In this document: piece after piece, positions 1 through 8,585 of the stretch
Numbering within the stretch: position 1 is the first letter of the stretch
Layout: every line of letters starts with the position of its first letter
Source: Mycolicibacter acidiphilus
Lineage (GTDB): Bacteria > Actinomycetota > Actinomycetes > Mycobacteriales > Mycobacteriaceae
Assembly: GCF_018455725.1 (NCBI RefSeq)
Contig: NZ_JAHCLR010000001.1
Coordinates: 124,001-188,000, forward strand
Reading direction: 5' to 3'
DNA: 64,000 bases
Notes under the pieces: generated by a model
What the model saw: the letters and a program-made list of their open reading frames with translations, nothing else
The model's database searches: none
Told to the model about the DNA's origin: nothing
Position numbers and translations under genes: made by a program

Positions 1-1
1 G

Positions 2-640
2 TTTCCGACGGTGTTCCTGGTCGAGCGGGTGCGTGACGGCGGGTCGTTCTGCACCCGGCGGGTCAGTGCGGTGCAGCACGGCGAGACCATCTTCGACATG
101 TCGGCGTCGTTCCAGGTCGCCCAGCACGGTATCGAGCATCAGGATGAGATGCCGGCCGCGCCGCCACCCGACAGCGTGCCGCCGATCAGCGCGGTGATCG
201 CCTTCGACGACGAGGGTTTCCGCCAGTTCGACGAATGGGACCTGCGCCGGGTGCCGCGCGACGAACTGCCGCACCTGCCCGGCAAGATCGCCGAGCAGCA
301 GGTGTGGTTCCGGCACAAGGAGACGCTGCCGGACGATCCGGTGCTGCACATCTGCGCGCTGGCCTACATGAGCGACCTGACCCTGCTCGGCACCTCCTGG
401 TCGATCCACCCCAAGGAACGCGACCACCTGGAGGTGGCCTCGCTGGACCACGCGATGTGGTTCATGCGGCCGTTCCGGGCCGACGAGTGGCTGCTGTATG
501 ACCAGTCGTCGCCGTCGGCGGGCGGGGGCCGTGCGCTGGTGCAGGGCAAGATCTACGACCAGCACGGTGCGATGGTCGCCGCGGTGGTGCAGGAGGGGCT
601 GACCCGCTACCCCCGGGGCTACACCCCTCCGGAGTCGTGA
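2..640 (+). CDS. tesB: Acyl-CoA thioesterase II (TesB family), 5' end outside window
   Basis: This is the C-terminal 212 residues of a TesB-type double-hotdog thioesterase, which hydrolyses acyl-CoA to free fatty acid and CoA in the cytosol. The frame is open to the left edge, so the start lies upstream. The C-terminal hotdog carries the motif [16 protein letters not shown], followed by [17 protein letters not shown] and VVQEGLTR. These supply the Asp, Ser/Thr and Gln positions known as the catalytic set of this family. The stop overlaps the pdxT start by 4 bases (GTGA). That coupling of tesB and pdxT is also found in M. tuberculosis (Rv2605c-Rv2604c). The family call is firm; the acyl substrate cannot be read from sequence. 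Confidence 0.93.
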   Translation, partial: FPTVFLVERVRDGGSFCTRRVSAVQHGETIFDMSASFQVAQHGIEHQDEMPAAPPPDSVPPISAVIAFDDEGFRQFDEWDLRRVPRDELPHLPGKIAEQQVWFRHKETLPDDPVLHICALAYMSDLTLLGTSWSIHPKERDHLEVASLDHAMWFMRPFRADEWLLYDQSSPSAGGGRALVQGKIYDQHGAMVAAVVQEGLTRYPRGYTPPES

Positions 641-1233
641 GTCCCCCCCGGATCGGCGTTCTCGCACTGCAGGGTGACGTTCGAGAACATCTGGCCGCGC
701 TGCGGGTGTGTGGTGCCGACGCTGTCCCGGTGCGCCGGCGCGCGGAGTTGGACGACGTCGACGCGCTGGTGCTGCCCGGCGGCGAGTCGACCACGATCAG
801 CCACCTGCTGCGTGAGTTCGATCTGCTTGCGCCGCTGCGTGATCGGCTGGCTGCTGGGATGCCGGCCTACGGGTCGTGCGCGGGGATGATCCTGCTGGCC
901 ACTGAGATCGTCGACGCCGGTGTTCCAGGGCGGGCGGCGATTCCGCTGTCCGCCATCGATATGACGGTGCGGCGCAACGCATTCGGGCGTCAGGTGGATT
1001 CCTTCGAAGGGGACATCGCGTTCGATGGCTTCGCCGAGCCGGTGCACGCGGTGTTCATCCGGGCGCCGTGGGTGGAGCGGGTCGGCTCCGATGTGCAGGT
1101 GCTGGCCCGGGCCGCCGGTCATCCGGTGGCGGTGCGCCAAGGCAAGGTGCTGGCCACGTCGTTCCACCCGGAGGTGACCGGGGACCGGCGGCTGCACCGG
1201 TTGTTCGTGGAGATGGTGGCCGGACGGGCCTGA
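637..1233 (+). CDS. pdxT: Pyridoxal 5'-phosphate synthase glutaminase subunit PdxT
   Basis: PdxT (SNO family, class I glutamine amidotransferase) hydrolyses glutamine and passes ammonia to PdxS, which builds pyridoxal 5'-phosphate. At 198 residues it has normal length. The N-terminal strand [10 protein letters not shown] and the oxyanion segment PGGESTTI are present. The nucleophile is Cys81 in GSCAGM, and the His177/Glu179 pair lies in SFHPEV, so the triad is complete. The GTG start overlaps the tesB stop by 4 bases. PdxS is not in the window; in related genomes it sits just upstream of tesB. GabT, DapA-type and decarboxylase enzymes nearby include PLP users, but no direct link is visible. 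Confidence 0.95.
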   Translation: MSPPRIGVLALQGDVREHLAALRVCGADAVPVRRRAELDDVDALVLPGGESTTISHLLREFDLLAPLRDRLAAGMPAYGSCAGMILLATEIVDAGVPGRAAIPLSAIDMTVRRNAFGRQVDSFEGDIAFDGFAEPVHAVFIRAPWVERVGSDVQVLARAAGHPVAVRQGKVLATSFHPEVTGDRRLHRLFVEMVAGRA

Positions 1234-1392
1234 CACGTCAGGGGCAGTGCGTCACAGCTGCCTCATCGGACGCATTCGTCACCTGGGTGGGACAGGTGGT
1301 GTTGTGCCCGCCTCGGCGCGACAATCGTGGCCGGACCGCTCTGCACGTCGGGACGGTAGGTGGGTGACATCGGCGCGGCACGATCTGGCACG

Positions 1393-1398
1393 TAGAAT
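1393..1398 (+). promoter_or_regulatory. Possible -10 element upstream of yebC
   Basis: The hexamer TAGAAT fits the mycobacterial SigA-type -10 pattern (TANNNT) and lies about 40 bases upstream of the yebC start. No -35 with good spacing is obvious. It is listed because the 206-base gap between pdxT and yebC suggests yebC has its own promoter. Confidence 0.35.
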
Positions 1399-1439
1399 CG
1401 TCGGGTCACAGACATCGCAGGAAGCTGAGGTAGCGGTAG

Positions 1440-2195
1440 ATGAGCGGCCATTCCAAGTGGGCGACCACCAAGCACAAGAAGGCCGTCATCGATGCGCGCC
1501 GCGGCAAGAGCTTCGCGAAGCTGATCAAGAACATCGAGGTCGCGGCTCGCACCGGCGGCGGTGACCCGTCCGGCAACCCGACGCTCTACGACGCCATCCA
1601 GAAGGCGAAGAAGTCCTCGGTGCCCAACGACAACATCGAGCGGGCCCGCAAGCGCGGAGCCGGCGAGGAAGCCGGCGGTGCGGACTACCAGACCATCATG
1701 TACGAGGGCTACGGGCCCAACGGGGTGGCGGTGCTCATCGAGTGCCTCACCGACAACCGCAACCGGGCGGCCGGCGAGGTGCGGGTAGCGATGACCCGCA
1801 ACGGCGGCACCATGGCCGACCCCGGCTCGGTCGCCTACCTGTTCAGCCGCAAGGGCATGGTCACGCTGGAGAAGAACGGCCTGACCGAGGACGACGTGCT
1901 GGGTGCGGTACTCGACGCCGGCGCCGAGGACGTCAACGACCTGGGGACCAGCTTCGAGGTGATCTCCGAGCCGACCGATCTGGTGGCGGTGCGCACCGCG
2001 CTGGTCGACGCCGGCATCGACTACGAATCCGCCGAGGCCAGCTTCCAGCCGTCGATGAGCGTCCCGGCCGACGTGGACACCGCCCGCAAGGTGTTCAAAC
2101 TCGTCGACGCGCTGGAGGACAGCGACGACGTGCAGAACGTGTGGACCAACATCGACCTCTCCGACGAGGTGCTGGCGGCGCTCGACGCCGACTAA
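1440..2195 (+). CDS. yebC: YebC/PmpR-family protein (probable transcriptional or translational regulator)
   Basis: A 251-residue YebC/PmpR protein in the size range of the family. The N-terminus [15 protein letters not shown] and the segment [18 protein letters not shown] are the family signature. The region around [20 protein letters not shown] and the acidic C-terminal domain are also typical. Members have been described as DNA-binding regulators and, more recently, as factors that ease ribosome stalling at proline stretches. Its role here is inferred from family only. It follows tesB-pdxT on the same strand, as in M. tuberculosis (Rv2603c). A purine-rich ribosome site (around 1425-1431) precedes the ATG. 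Confidence 0.93.
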   Translation: MSGHSKWATTKHKKAVIDARRGKSFAKLIKNIEVAARTGGGDPSGNPTLYDAIQKAKKSSVPNDNIERARKRGAGEEAGGADYQTIMYEGYGPNGVAVLIECLTDNRNRAAGEVRVAMTRNGGTMADPGSVAYLFSRKGMVTLEKNGLTEDDVLGAVLDAGAEDVNDLGTSFEVISEPTDLVAVRTALVDAGIDYESAEASFQPSMSVPADVDTARKVFKLVDALEDSDDVQNVWTNIDLSDEVLAALDAD

Positions 2196-2308
2196 GCGGG
2201 CGCGAAAGCTGTTGTGCGGGGCGGTGGATCGGATAATCTGTCGTCCGTCATGAGGATCGACGTCCGTCGATGAGGCCAGCGCGCGGACCGGAGGCAGGAG
2301 AACCGACC

Positions 2309-3118
2309 GTGGCGGCTATTCACTTCATCTCCGGTCTGCCGCGCTCGGGTTCGACGCTGCTGGCGGCGCTGCTGCGGCAGAACCCGCGGTTCTCCGCCGG
2401 CATGTCCGGACCGCTCGCCGGGCTGTTCGGGGCGTTGCTGCACGAGATGAGCGCCCGCAACGAGTTCTCGGTGTTCATCGACGACGCCAAGCGGGAGCGG
2501 GTCCTGCACGGGCTGTTCGAGAGTTTCTACGCGGACTCGCCCGCCGACGTCATCTTCGACACCAGCCGGGCCTGGTGCGGGTGGATGCCGGCGGTCGCGC
2601 GACTGTTCCCGGAGTCGAAGGTCATCGCCTGTGTGCGCGATCTGCCCTGGGTGGTCGACAGCATCGAGCGGTTGATCCAGAAGAACGTGTTCAGCCCGTC
2701 GTCGATCTTCAACTTCAGCGCTGGTGGCACCGTCTACACCCGCGCCAACGGTGTTGTGGGACAGGACGGCATGGTCGGCGCCCCCTACGACATGCTCAAA
2801 CAGGCCTGCTACGGCGCGCAGCGGGACAGGTTGCTGCTGGTCCAGTACGAGACGCTGACGACCGCGCCGAGTCGGGTGATGAACGCGATATACGACTTCA
2901 TCGACGAGCCGTATTTCCCCCACGACTTCGACAACGTGGACTACGACGTCACCGAATTCGATGAGCGGGCCGGTACCCCGGGACTGCACACCGTGCACGG
3001 GCAGGTCAGGGCGGTGCCGCGGGAGACGGTGCTGCCGCCGGATCTGTTCAACCGCTTCGTCAACGACGCGTTCTGGCGCGACCCGGCCAACATCCCGGCC
3101 GACCTGCGGGTGGTCTGA
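2309..3118 (+). CDS. Sulfotransferase-family protein
   Basis: This 269-residue protein begins with HFISGLPRSGSTLLAALL, the 5'-phosphosulfate-binding P-loop-like motif of PAPS-dependent sulfotransferases. A central region, VIACVRDLPWVVDSIERL, fits the 3'-phosphate-binding Arg/Ser element, and LLLVQYETL matches the strand that often precedes the C-terminal helices. The GTG at 2309 is chosen because GGCAGGAG precedes it at good distance; an upstream in-frame ATG at 2270 lacks such a site. The acceptor substrate is unknown. Mycobacteria sulfate trehalose and other lipids, so a cell-envelope substrate is possible but is inference. Confidence 0.82.
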   Translation: MAAIHFISGLPRSGSTLLAALLRQNPRFSAGMSGPLAGLFGALLHEMSARNEFSVFIDDAKRERVLHGLFESFYADSPADVIFDTSRAWCGWMPAVARLFPESKVIACVRDLPWVVDSIERLIQKNVFSPSSIFNFSAGGTVYTRANGVVGQDGMVGAPYDMLKQACYGAQRDRLLLVQYETLTTAPSRVMNAIYDFIDEPYFPHDFDNVDYDVTEFDERAGTPGLHTVHGQVRAVPRETVLPPDLFNRFVNDAFWRDPANIPADLRVV

Positions 3119-3157
3119 CACCGGCTTCGTGTCGGTACGCCGCGGTATGACTGCGGC

Positions 3158-3391
3158 ATGAGGACATGGCTGACGGTGTTGACCGTGGCACTGGCCGTGC
3201 CGTCCGCGCTGTGGTCGGCGGGACCGGCAGCGGCGGAGCCGACTACGACCGATGCGGTGTGCGGTGCGTTCCGGATGGGGGAGTCTCCGGGGCAGATCAT
3301 CGAACGGTTGCAGCGCAACGACGCCCGGAACAATTACTGGCGGGCCAGGGACGGCACCGTCTGGCCGATCATCGATGGCGACTGCGATTGA
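3158..3391 (+). CDS. Small secreted protein (DUF732-like)
   Basis: A 77-residue protein with a clear Sec signal peptide: Arg near the N-terminus, hydrophobic core LTVLTVALAVPSALW, then a probable signal-peptidase I site after AAA (residues about 24-27). The mature part is only about 50 residues, with two cysteines (VCGAF and DGDCD) that may form one disulfide. The segment SPGQIIERLQRND resembles the helical DUF732 fold of small mycobacterial secreted proteins, but the match is from memory and weak. It sits alone between the sulfotransferase and the ruv operon. Function unknown. Confidence 0.7.
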   Translation: MRTWLTVLTVALAVPSALWSAGPAAAEPTTTDAVCGAFRMGESPGQIIERLQRNDARNNYWRARDGTVWPIIDGDCD

Positions 3392-3436
3392 CCCCGCGTG
3401 TCCTGTCGGATACGACGGACCCGACCGGCTAACCTA

Positions 3437-3452
3437 TCGAACAAATGTTCAC
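3437..3452 (+). promoter_or_regulatory. LexA (SOS) box upstream of ruvC
   Basis: TCGAAC-AAAT-GTTCAC matches the mycobacterial/Bacillus-type LexA operator TCGAAC-N4-GTTCGA in 10 of 12 half-site positions, with a perfect GAAC...GTTC core. It ends 16 bases before the preferred ruvC start at 3469. LexA control of ruvCAB is known in mycobacteria. It is the only such box noticed in the window. Confidence 0.85.
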
Positions 3453-3468
3453 TAGTGAGGTGGAGCGG

Positions 3469-4026
3469 ATGCGGGTGATGGGCGTCGATCCCGGGCTGAC
3501 CCGCTGCGGGCTGTCGATGGTCGAGGGCGGTGCCGGTCGCAAGGTGACCGCACTGGACGTCGACGTGGTGCGCACCCCCGCCGATGCCCCGCTGGCCAAG
3601 CGCCTGTTGGCGATCAGCGATCAGGTCGAACACTGGCTCGACACCCACCGCCCGCAGGTCGTGGCGATCGAGCGGGTGTTCGCCAACGCCAACGCCAACA
3701 CCGCGATGGGCACCGCGCAGGCCGGCGGGGTGATCGCGCTGGCCGCCGCGCGACGCGGCATCGATGTGCATTTTCACACGCCCAGCGAGGTCAAGGCCGC
3801 CGTCACCGGCAACGGCCGGGCGGATAAGGCGCAGGTCACCGAGATGATCACCAGAATCCTTGGGCTGCAAGCGAAACCGAGACCGGCGGATGCCGCTGAC
3901 GCCCTGGCGCTGGCGATCTGCCACCTCTGGCGGGCGCCGATGCTCGCCCGGATGGCGGCCGCCGAGGCGCAGGCGGCCGAACAGCGCAGGAAATACACCG
4001 CCCGACTGAAGGCGGCGAAGGCATGA
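3469..4026 (+). CDS. ruvC: Holliday junction resolvase RuvC
   Basis: RuvC cuts Holliday junctions symmetrically with RuvAB. The 185-residue product starts [14 protein letters not shown], placing the first catalytic Asp at residue 7. Other acidic residues lie in VVAIERVF and in [12 protein letters not shown], and [14 protein letters not shown] is the conserved DNA-contact segment. The start at 3469 is preferred over an in-frame ATG at 3445. That ATG lies inside the LexA box, while GGTGGAG precedes 3469 at good spacing and the protein then matches the known mycobacterial N-terminus. The ruvC stop overlaps ruvA by 4 bases (ATGA). Expression is probably SOS-induced. Confidence 0.96.
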   Translation: MRVMGVDPGLTRCGLSMVEGGAGRKVTALDVDVVRTPADAPLAKRLLAISDQVEHWLDTHRPQVVAIERVFANANANTAMGTAQAGGVIALAAARRGIDVHFHTPSEVKAAVTGNGRADKAQVTEMITRILGLQAKPRPADAADALALAICHLWRAPMLARMAAAEAQAAEQRRKYTARLKAAKA

Positions 4027-4616
4027 TCGCCTCGGTGCGCGGCGAAGTGATCGACATCGCGCTCGACCACGCGGTGCTGGAGGCTGCCGGCGTCGGCTAC
4101 AAGGTGATGGCCACCCCGGCGACGCTGTCGACGCTGCGACGCGGCAACGAGATCCGGCTGATCACCGCGATGATCGTCCGCGAGGACTCGATGACGCTGT
4201 ACGGCTTCGCCGACGGCGACGCACGCGATCTGTTCCTGACGCTGATCTCGGTGTCGGGGATCGGACCGAAGATCGCGCTGGCCACCCTGGCGGTGTACGA
4301 CGCCGACGCGCTGCGCCGTGCACTGGCCGACGGCGACGTGACCGCGCTGACCCGGGTGCCCGGGATCGGCAAGCGCGGCGCCGAGCGACTCGTACTGGAG
4401 TTGCGTGACAAGATCGGTCCGGTGAGCGCCGGTGCGGCCGGCGGTGCCGTCAATGGCCATGCGGTGCGCGCACCGGTCGTGGAAGCACTTGTCGGACTTG
4501 GCTTTGCGATCAAACAGGCCGAAGACGCCACCGATAAGGTGCTGGCGGACGAGCCGGGCGCGACGACGTCGTCGGCGCTGCGGGCGGCGCTGAGCCGGCT
4601 GGGGAAGACCAAATGA
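4023..4616 (+). CDS. ruvA: Holliday junction DNA helicase subunit RuvA
   Basis: RuvA is the tetrameric junction-binding subunit that loads RuvB rings for branch migration. The 197-residue product begins [20 protein letters not shown] (OB-fold domain I). Two helix-hairpin-helix motifs follow: [16 protein letters not shown] and [20 protein letters not shown]. After a flexible Ala/Gly-rich linker comes domain III ([21 protein letters not shown]), which contacts RuvB. It overlaps ruvC and ruvB by 4 bases each, so the three genes form one co-translated operon behind the SOS box. Confidence 0.97.
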   Translation: MIASVRGEVIDIALDHAVLEAAGVGYKVMATPATLSTLRRGNEIRLITAMIVREDSMTLYGFADGDARDLFLTLISVSGIGPKIALATLAVYDADALRRALADGDVTALTRVPGIGKRGAERLVLELRDKIGPVSAGAAGGAVNGHAVRAPVVEALVGLGFAIKQAEDATDKVLADEPGATTSSALRAALSRLGKTK

Positions 4617-5686
4617 GCGATCCCGACGACGTTGAGGAGCGGGAGGTCTCCCCGGCGCTGACGGTCGGGGAGAGTGACATCGACGCCGGGTTGCGGCCGC
4701 GGTCGCTGGCGGAGTTCATCGGCCAGGCGCGGGTGCGCGAACAGTTGCAGCTGGTGCTCGAGGGCGCCAAGAACCGCGGCGGTACACCGGATCACATCCT
4801 GCTGTCCGGCCCGCCGGGACTGGGCAAGACGTCGCTGGCGATGATCATCGCCAGCGAACTCGGCAGCTCCCTGCGGCTGACGTCGGGCCCGGCGCTGGAG
4901 CGGGCCGGGGACCTCGCGGCGATGCTGTCGAACCTGGTCGAGGGCGACGTGCTGTTCATCGACGAGATCCATCGCATCGCTCGGCCCGCCGAAGAGATGC
5001 TGTACCTGGCGATGGAGGACTTCCGGGTCGACGTGGTCGTCGGGAAAGGCCCTGGGGCGACGTCGATTCCGCTGGAGGTGGCGCCGTTCACCCTGGTCGG
5101 TGCGACCACCCGGTCGGGGGCGCTGACCGGGCCGCTGCGCGACCGGTTCGGGTTCACCGCGCACATGGACTTCTACGAACCGACCGAGTTGCAGCGGGTG
5201 CTGGCCCGCTCGGCGGGCATCCTCGGCATCGATCTCGGGCCGGAGGCCGCCGTGGAGGTGGCGCGTCGTTCACGCGGTACGCCCCGGATCGCCAACCGAC
5301 TGCTGCGCCGGGTTCGTGATTACGCCGAGGTGCGCGCCGACGGTGTCGTCACCCGCGATGTCGCGAAGGCGGCGCTGGCGGTTTACGACGTCGACGAACT
5401 CGGGCTCGACCGGCTGGACCGAGCGGTGCTCTCGGCGCTGACCCGCAGCTTCGGCGGCGGCCCGGTAGGGGTGTCGACGCTGGCGGTGGCGGTGGGAGAG
5501 GAACCGGCGACCGTGGAAGAGGTCTGCGAGCCGTTCCTGGTGCGCGCCGGCATGGTGGCCCGCACCCCGCGGGGCCGGGTGGCGACCGCACTGGCGTGGA
5601 CGCACCTGGGGATGGTGCCGCCGGCCGGGGCGGGGCTCGGGCTGGGGGCACCGCCCGCCTGCGAGGGACCGGTGCTGTTCGAGTAG
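4613..5686 (+). CDS. ruvB: Holliday junction branch migration ATPase RuvB
   Basis: RuvB is the AAA+ ring motor that pumps DNA through RuvA-bound junctions. At 357 residues it is close to family length. Walker A is [11 protein letters not shown], Walker B is LFIDEIHR, sensor 1 is LVGATTRSG, and the arginine-finger/presensor region is GPLRDRFGF. The C-terminal winged-helix domain includes [13 protein letters not shown] and [17 protein letters not shown] Gly/Pro-rich tail ([14 protein letters not shown]) follows the usual end. It is the last gene of ruvCAB, overlapping ruvA by ATGA. The next gene lies on the other strand. Confidence 0.97.
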   Translation: MSDPDDVEEREVSPALTVGESDIDAGLRPRSLAEFIGQARVREQLQLVLEGAKNRGGTPDHILLSGPPGLGKTSLAMIIASELGSSLRLTSGPALERAGDLAAMLSNLVEGDVLFIDEIHRIARPAEEMLYLAMEDFRVDVVVGKGPGATSIPLEVAPFTLVGATTRSGALTGPLRDRFGFTAHMDFYEPTELQRVLARSAGILGIDLGPEAAVEVARRSRGTPRIANRLLRRVRDYAEVRADGVVTRDVAKAALAVYDVDELGLDRLDRAVLSALTRSFGGGPVGVSTLAVAVGEEPATVEEVCEPFLVRAGMVARTPRGRVATALAWTHLGMVPPAGAGLGLGAPPACEGPVLFE

Positions 5687-5770
5687 CCGGTCAGTTCGAC
5701 GTGCACGGCACTGCCGTGGCATCCAGGATCTCGCGATTTCCTGCGCGGACGCCGATTTAAGCCCAGCGGG

Positions 5771-6145
5771 TCAGTTCCCGCCGGCGATCAGCCCTTCGAT
5801 TAGTTCGACGATGTGCTGCTGGCCTGCGGCTGTGGCGTCCAATCTGCCGCGCATCTCGATAAACCCGCTGTCGACCTGGTTGAAACGCTCAGCGACCTGG
5901 TTGAATCGATCGTTCATGTCCTCACGGAGCGCGTTGAAGCTAGCGGTGGTGGCGCGACGGAAGCCGCGCAGTTCGCCGTGCAGTCCGCGCAGTTCGGTCC
6001 TGAACTCCGCGACGTCGCGATCGGCGGCCCCGGCCAGGATCCGCGCTGCGGCTGCGTCCTGCTCGCTGGCCCGGACTCGTTCGTTAAGCTTGCTGACCTG
6101 CTGTTCCAGGGCGTCGATGCGAGGATCGGACTCATCTGATGGCAT
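5771..6145 (-). CDS. Small coiled-coil protein, function unknown
   Basis: A 124-residue hydrophilic protein with no signal peptide or membrane segment. Heptad-like helices run through most of its length: RIDALEQQVSKLNERVRAS near the N-terminus, then FRTELRGLHGELRGFRRAT, and repeated segments RFNQVAERFNQVDSGF. It resembles the short coiled-coil proteins annotated in many mycobacteria as hypothetical, but no defined family is recognised. It lies between ruvB (convergent) and gabT. An oligomeric scaffold or DNA-associated role is possible but unsupported. Confidence 0.7.
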   Translation of the reverse strand: MPSDESDPRIDALEQQVSKLNERVRASEQDAAAARILAGAADRDVAEFRTELRGLHGELRGFRRATTASFNALREDMNDRFNQVAERFNQVDSGFIEMRGRLDATAAGQQHIVELIEGLIAGGN

Positions 6146-6184
6146 GGGAGGAGCCTACTGCCGGTATGACGGCAACGGGCCGGG

Positions 6185-6193
6185 TTATCCACA
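6185..6193 (+). promoter_or_regulatory. DnaA-box-like nonamer
   Basis: TTATCCACA is a perfect match to the general bacterial DnaA box, located in the 105-base gap between the coiled-coil gene and gabT. A single box can occur by chance, and there is no AT-rich unwinding region beside it, so this is not an origin. Confidence 0.3.
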
Positions 6194-6250
6194 GGCAGCC
6201 GGGGCGGGGACGGGCTAGGTGGAGTCGGCTGCGCCCGGGCAGAAGGCCGG

Positions 6251-7594
6251 CTACTGCCGGCCCAGCGCCCCCGCCAGCACGTCCAGTCCGTCGAGCAGCA
6301 GCTCATCGCTGATCGTCAGCGGGGGCAGCAGCCGCACCACGTTGCCGTAGGTGCCGCAGGTCAGCACGATCACCCCGGCCGCCCTGGCCTGAGCGACCAC
6401 CCGCGCGGTCAGTGCCGCATCCGGCTCCGCGGTGTCAGGATGCACCAACTCGAAGGCGATCATCGCGCCGCGGCCGCGCACATCGCCGACCCGGTCGTCG
6501 TCGGCCTGTAGCCGGCGCAGCCGGTCGAACGCCACCCGCTCGATCTGTCGAGCCCGCTCGATCAGGCCGTCACTCTCGATGGTCTCGATCACCGCCAGCG
6601 CCGCCGCGCACGCCACCGGGTTGCCGCCGAACGTGCCGCCCAGCCCGCCGCGCTGCGGGGCGTCCATGATCTCGGCGCGGCCGGTGACCGCCGACAGCGG
6701 CAGCCCGCCGCCGATCGCCTTGGCGGTGCAGATCAGATCCGGCACCAAACCTTCGTGCTCACAGGCGAACATCGCCCCACTGCGGGCGAAGCCGGACTGC
6801 ACCTCGTCGGCGATGAACACCACGCCGTTGTCGCGGCACCACGCCAAAAGGGCCGGCAGGAAGCCATCGGCGGGCACGATGAACCCGCCCTCACCCTGGA
6901 TCGGCTCGACGATCACCGCTGCCAGGTCGGCAGCCCCGATCTGCTTGTCGATCATGCTGATCGCCCGCGCCGCGGCCAGTTCACCGTCGGCGCCCAACTC
7001 CTTGTCGATCAGGCCGTCCCGGTACGGGTAGGACATCGGTGCGCGGTAGACGTCGGGCGCGAACGGGCCGAACCCGCTCTTGTAGGGCATCGACTTGGCG
7101 GTCAGCGCCATTGTCAGGTTCGTGCGGCCGTGGAAGGCGTGGTCGAACGCCACCACCGCCGGCCGCCGGGTGTAGGACCGGGCGATCTTGACGGCGTTCT
7201 CGACGGCTTCGGCGCCCGCGTTGAACAGCGTCGAGCGTTTCTCGCCGGACCCGGGGGTGATCCGGTTGAGCTGCTCGGCGACCGCCACGTAGGACTCATA
7301 CGGCGTGGTGGTGAAGTTCGTGTGCAGGAACTCGCCAGCCTGGGCACGCACCGCCTCCACGACGCGCGGTGCGGTGTTGCCGGCGGTCATCACCCCGATC
7401 CCGGCACCCAGATCGATCAGCCGGTTGCCGTCGACGTCCTCGACGATGCCCCGGTCGGCGCACGCGGCATAGACCGGCATCGCACCGCCCACCCCGGCCG
7501 CGACGGCCGCGGCGCGGCGATGATTCAGCGCCACTGACTTCGGACCGGGGATCTCGGTGACCAGGTGACGGCTCTGCTCAAGCGGCACGGGCAT
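6251..7594 (-). CDS. gabT: 4-aminobutyrate aminotransferase
   Basis: GabT moves the amino group of 4-aminobutyrate to 2-oxoglutarate, using PLP, to give succinate semialdehyde and glutamate. The 447-residue class III aminotransferase shows FNAGAEAVENAVKIAR (phosphate-binding), the aspartate of FIADEVQSGFAR that contacts the PLP ring nitrogen, and the Schiff-base lysine in CTAKAIGGGLPLSAVTG. It keeps the gene position of M. tuberculosis Rv2589, beside yajC-secDF. A gene for a secreted repeat protein ends 33 bases upstream on the same strand, so the two may share a transcript. Succinate-semialdehyde dehydrogenase is not in the window. Confidence 0.94.
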   Translation of the reverse strand: MPVPLEQSRHLVTEIPGPKSVALNHRRAAAVAAGVGGAMPVYAACADRGIVEDVDGNRLIDLGAGIGVMTAGNTAPRVVEAVRAQAGEFLHTNFTTTPYESYVAVAEQLNRITPGSGEKRSTLFNAGAEAVENAVKIARSYTRRPAVVAFDHAFHGRTNLTMALTAKSMPYKSGFGPFAPDVYRAPMSYPYRDGLIDKELGADGELAAARAISMIDKQIGAADLAAVIVEPIQGEGGFIVPADGFLPALLAWCRDNGVVFIADEVQSGFARSGAMFACEHEGLVPDLICTAKAIGGGLPLSAVTGRAEIMDAPQRGGLGGTFGGNPVACAAALAVIETIESDGLIERARQIERVAFDRLRRLQADDDRVGDVRGRGAMIAFELVHPDTAEPDAALTARVVAQARAAGVIVLTCGTYGNVVRLLPPLTISDELLLDGLDVLAGALGRQ

Positions 7595-7627
7595 GGGTCT
7601 CCTCAGCGGGCGGCGGCTGCGGCGGTT

Positions 7628-7951
7628 CTACATCTGGCCGAGCGGCCGGCAGGCGTTGCCGAACGGGTTCCACCACTGGCCGGGCGGGCAGTCCAGCGGG
7701 GTCGGGCCCTGACCGAGCGGCATGCAGGTGTTGGTGCTGGGCTCCCAGTACTGGCCGCCGGGGCAGTCCAGCGGGGTGGGGCCCTGCCCCAGGGGCATGC
7801 AGGTGTTGGTGCTGGGCTCCCAGTATTGGCCGCCGGGGCAGTCCAGTGGCGGCGCCGCCGAGCTCACTGCCGGCTCGTTGAGCAGCCCGATCAGGAACGG
7901 AGCCGCCGCCGTCGCGACCGCCGTCGTCAACCCACACACAATCTTGTTCAT
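7628..7951 (-). CDS. Secreted protein with three 25-residue cysteine repeats
   Basis: A 107-residue protein with a signal-peptide-like start (CGLTTAVATAAAPFLIGLL, possible cleavage near SSAAP, residues 30-34). The rest is almost entirely repeat: units at residues 36-60, 61-85 and 86-107. Each unit has the pattern LDCP-GQ(Y/W)W-P-C-PLGQ, with two cysteines separated by 12 residues. The first two units are identical in protein sequence; the third is diverged and lacks the final GPTP. Each unit could be a small disulfide-closed module, giving three beads. No known family is recognised. It lies between yajC (divergent) and gabT. Confidence 0.75.
   Translation of the reverse strand: MNKIVCGLTTAVATAAAPFLIGLLNEPAVSSAAPPLDCPGGQYWEPSTNTCMPLGQGPTPLDCPGGQYWEPSTNTCMPLGQGPTPLDCPPGQWWNPFGNACRPLGQM
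7697..7846 (-). repeat. Two near-identical 75-base tandem repeats inside the secreted repeat protein gene
   Basis: The units at 7772-7846 and 7697-7771 are in frame and differ at only a few, synonymous bases (for example AGTATTGG versus AGTACTGG on the plus strand). A third diverged unit occupies 7631-7696. The near identity points to recent duplication or gene conversion and to possible copy-number variation between strains. Confidence 0.9.
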
Positions 7952-8102
7952 CGTGCACCTTCCCGTCAGTGCCCCCGGCGTCAGACCAAGACAGACTCAG
8001 ACAGACTATGCCGTCCGTGCCAGTGGGGCTCGGTTGTCGGGCAGCACAGTGGCACACTGACACGGAAGATCGACTGACCGACACGAAAGACCGATACCTG
8101 TC

Positions 8103-8423
8103 ATGAACAACATGGTTGCCTTCCTTCCGCTGCTCATCGTGATGGGTGCGTTCATGTTCTTCGCGTCCCGACGCCAGCGTCGGGCGATGGAGGCCACCAT
8201 CGCGCTGCACGAGTCGCTCCAGCCGGGCGACCGGGTGAACACCATCGCTTACCTGCAGGGCACGATCACCGGCATCACCGACGACACCGTCGACCTGGAG
8301 ATCGCGCCGGGCGTGGTGACCACCTGGATGAAACTGGCGATTCGGGACAAGATCGAGCCCGAGATGCCGGAGGACGGTTTGGCCGACGAGACCGCGGTGG
8401 AGCAGGCCGTAGAGGGCGCCTGA
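8103..8423 (+). CDS. yajC: Preprotein translocase accessory subunit YajC
   Basis: YajC is a small single-pass membrane partner of SecDF in the Sec export complex. The 106-residue product has one membrane segment (MVAFLPLLIVMGAFMFFASR, residues about 4-23), then a basic stretch SRRQRRAMEA. The cytosolic domain LQPGDRVNTIAYLQGTITGI fits the family. An acidic C-terminal tail follows. It is the first gene of a yajC-secD-secF set. The 162-base gap to secD is unusually long for such an operon and contains inverted repeats. Confidence 0.94.
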   Translation: MNNMVAFLPLLIVMGAFMFFASRRQRRAMEATIALHESLQPGDRVNTIAYLQGTITGITDDTVDLEIAPGVVTTWMKLAIRDKIEPEMPEDGLADETAVEQAVEGA

Positions 8424-8425
8424 AC

Positions 8426-8460
8426 CTCGGGCGAGAACCATCGCCCGCCCAACGCCCGAG
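8426..8460 (+). other. Overlapping alternative hairpins between yajC and secD
   Basis: CTCGGGCG (8426-8433) pairs with CGCCCGAG (8453-8460). The same left arm also takes part in a shorter hairpin, GGGCGA (8429-8434) with TCGCCC (8441-8446). The two folds exclude each other. No T-run follows, so this is not a classical terminator. It could affect how much transcript reads from yajC into secD, but this is inference. Confidence 0.45.
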
Positions 8461-8585
8461 CCGGACAGTGGACGACGTACCCTTTTGCGGGTGCGGTCGA
8501 ACTGACCGGCCCGGGCGATGCACGCACGGACCAGTCCCGGCGATCCCGATAGCGGATCGCGCACGGAGCGAAGGAGACTCAACAC

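Noticed and set aside
3445-3468. Upstream ATG as the ruvC start
   Set aside because: It lies inside the LexA box and lacks a ribosome site; the downstream ATG matches the family start.
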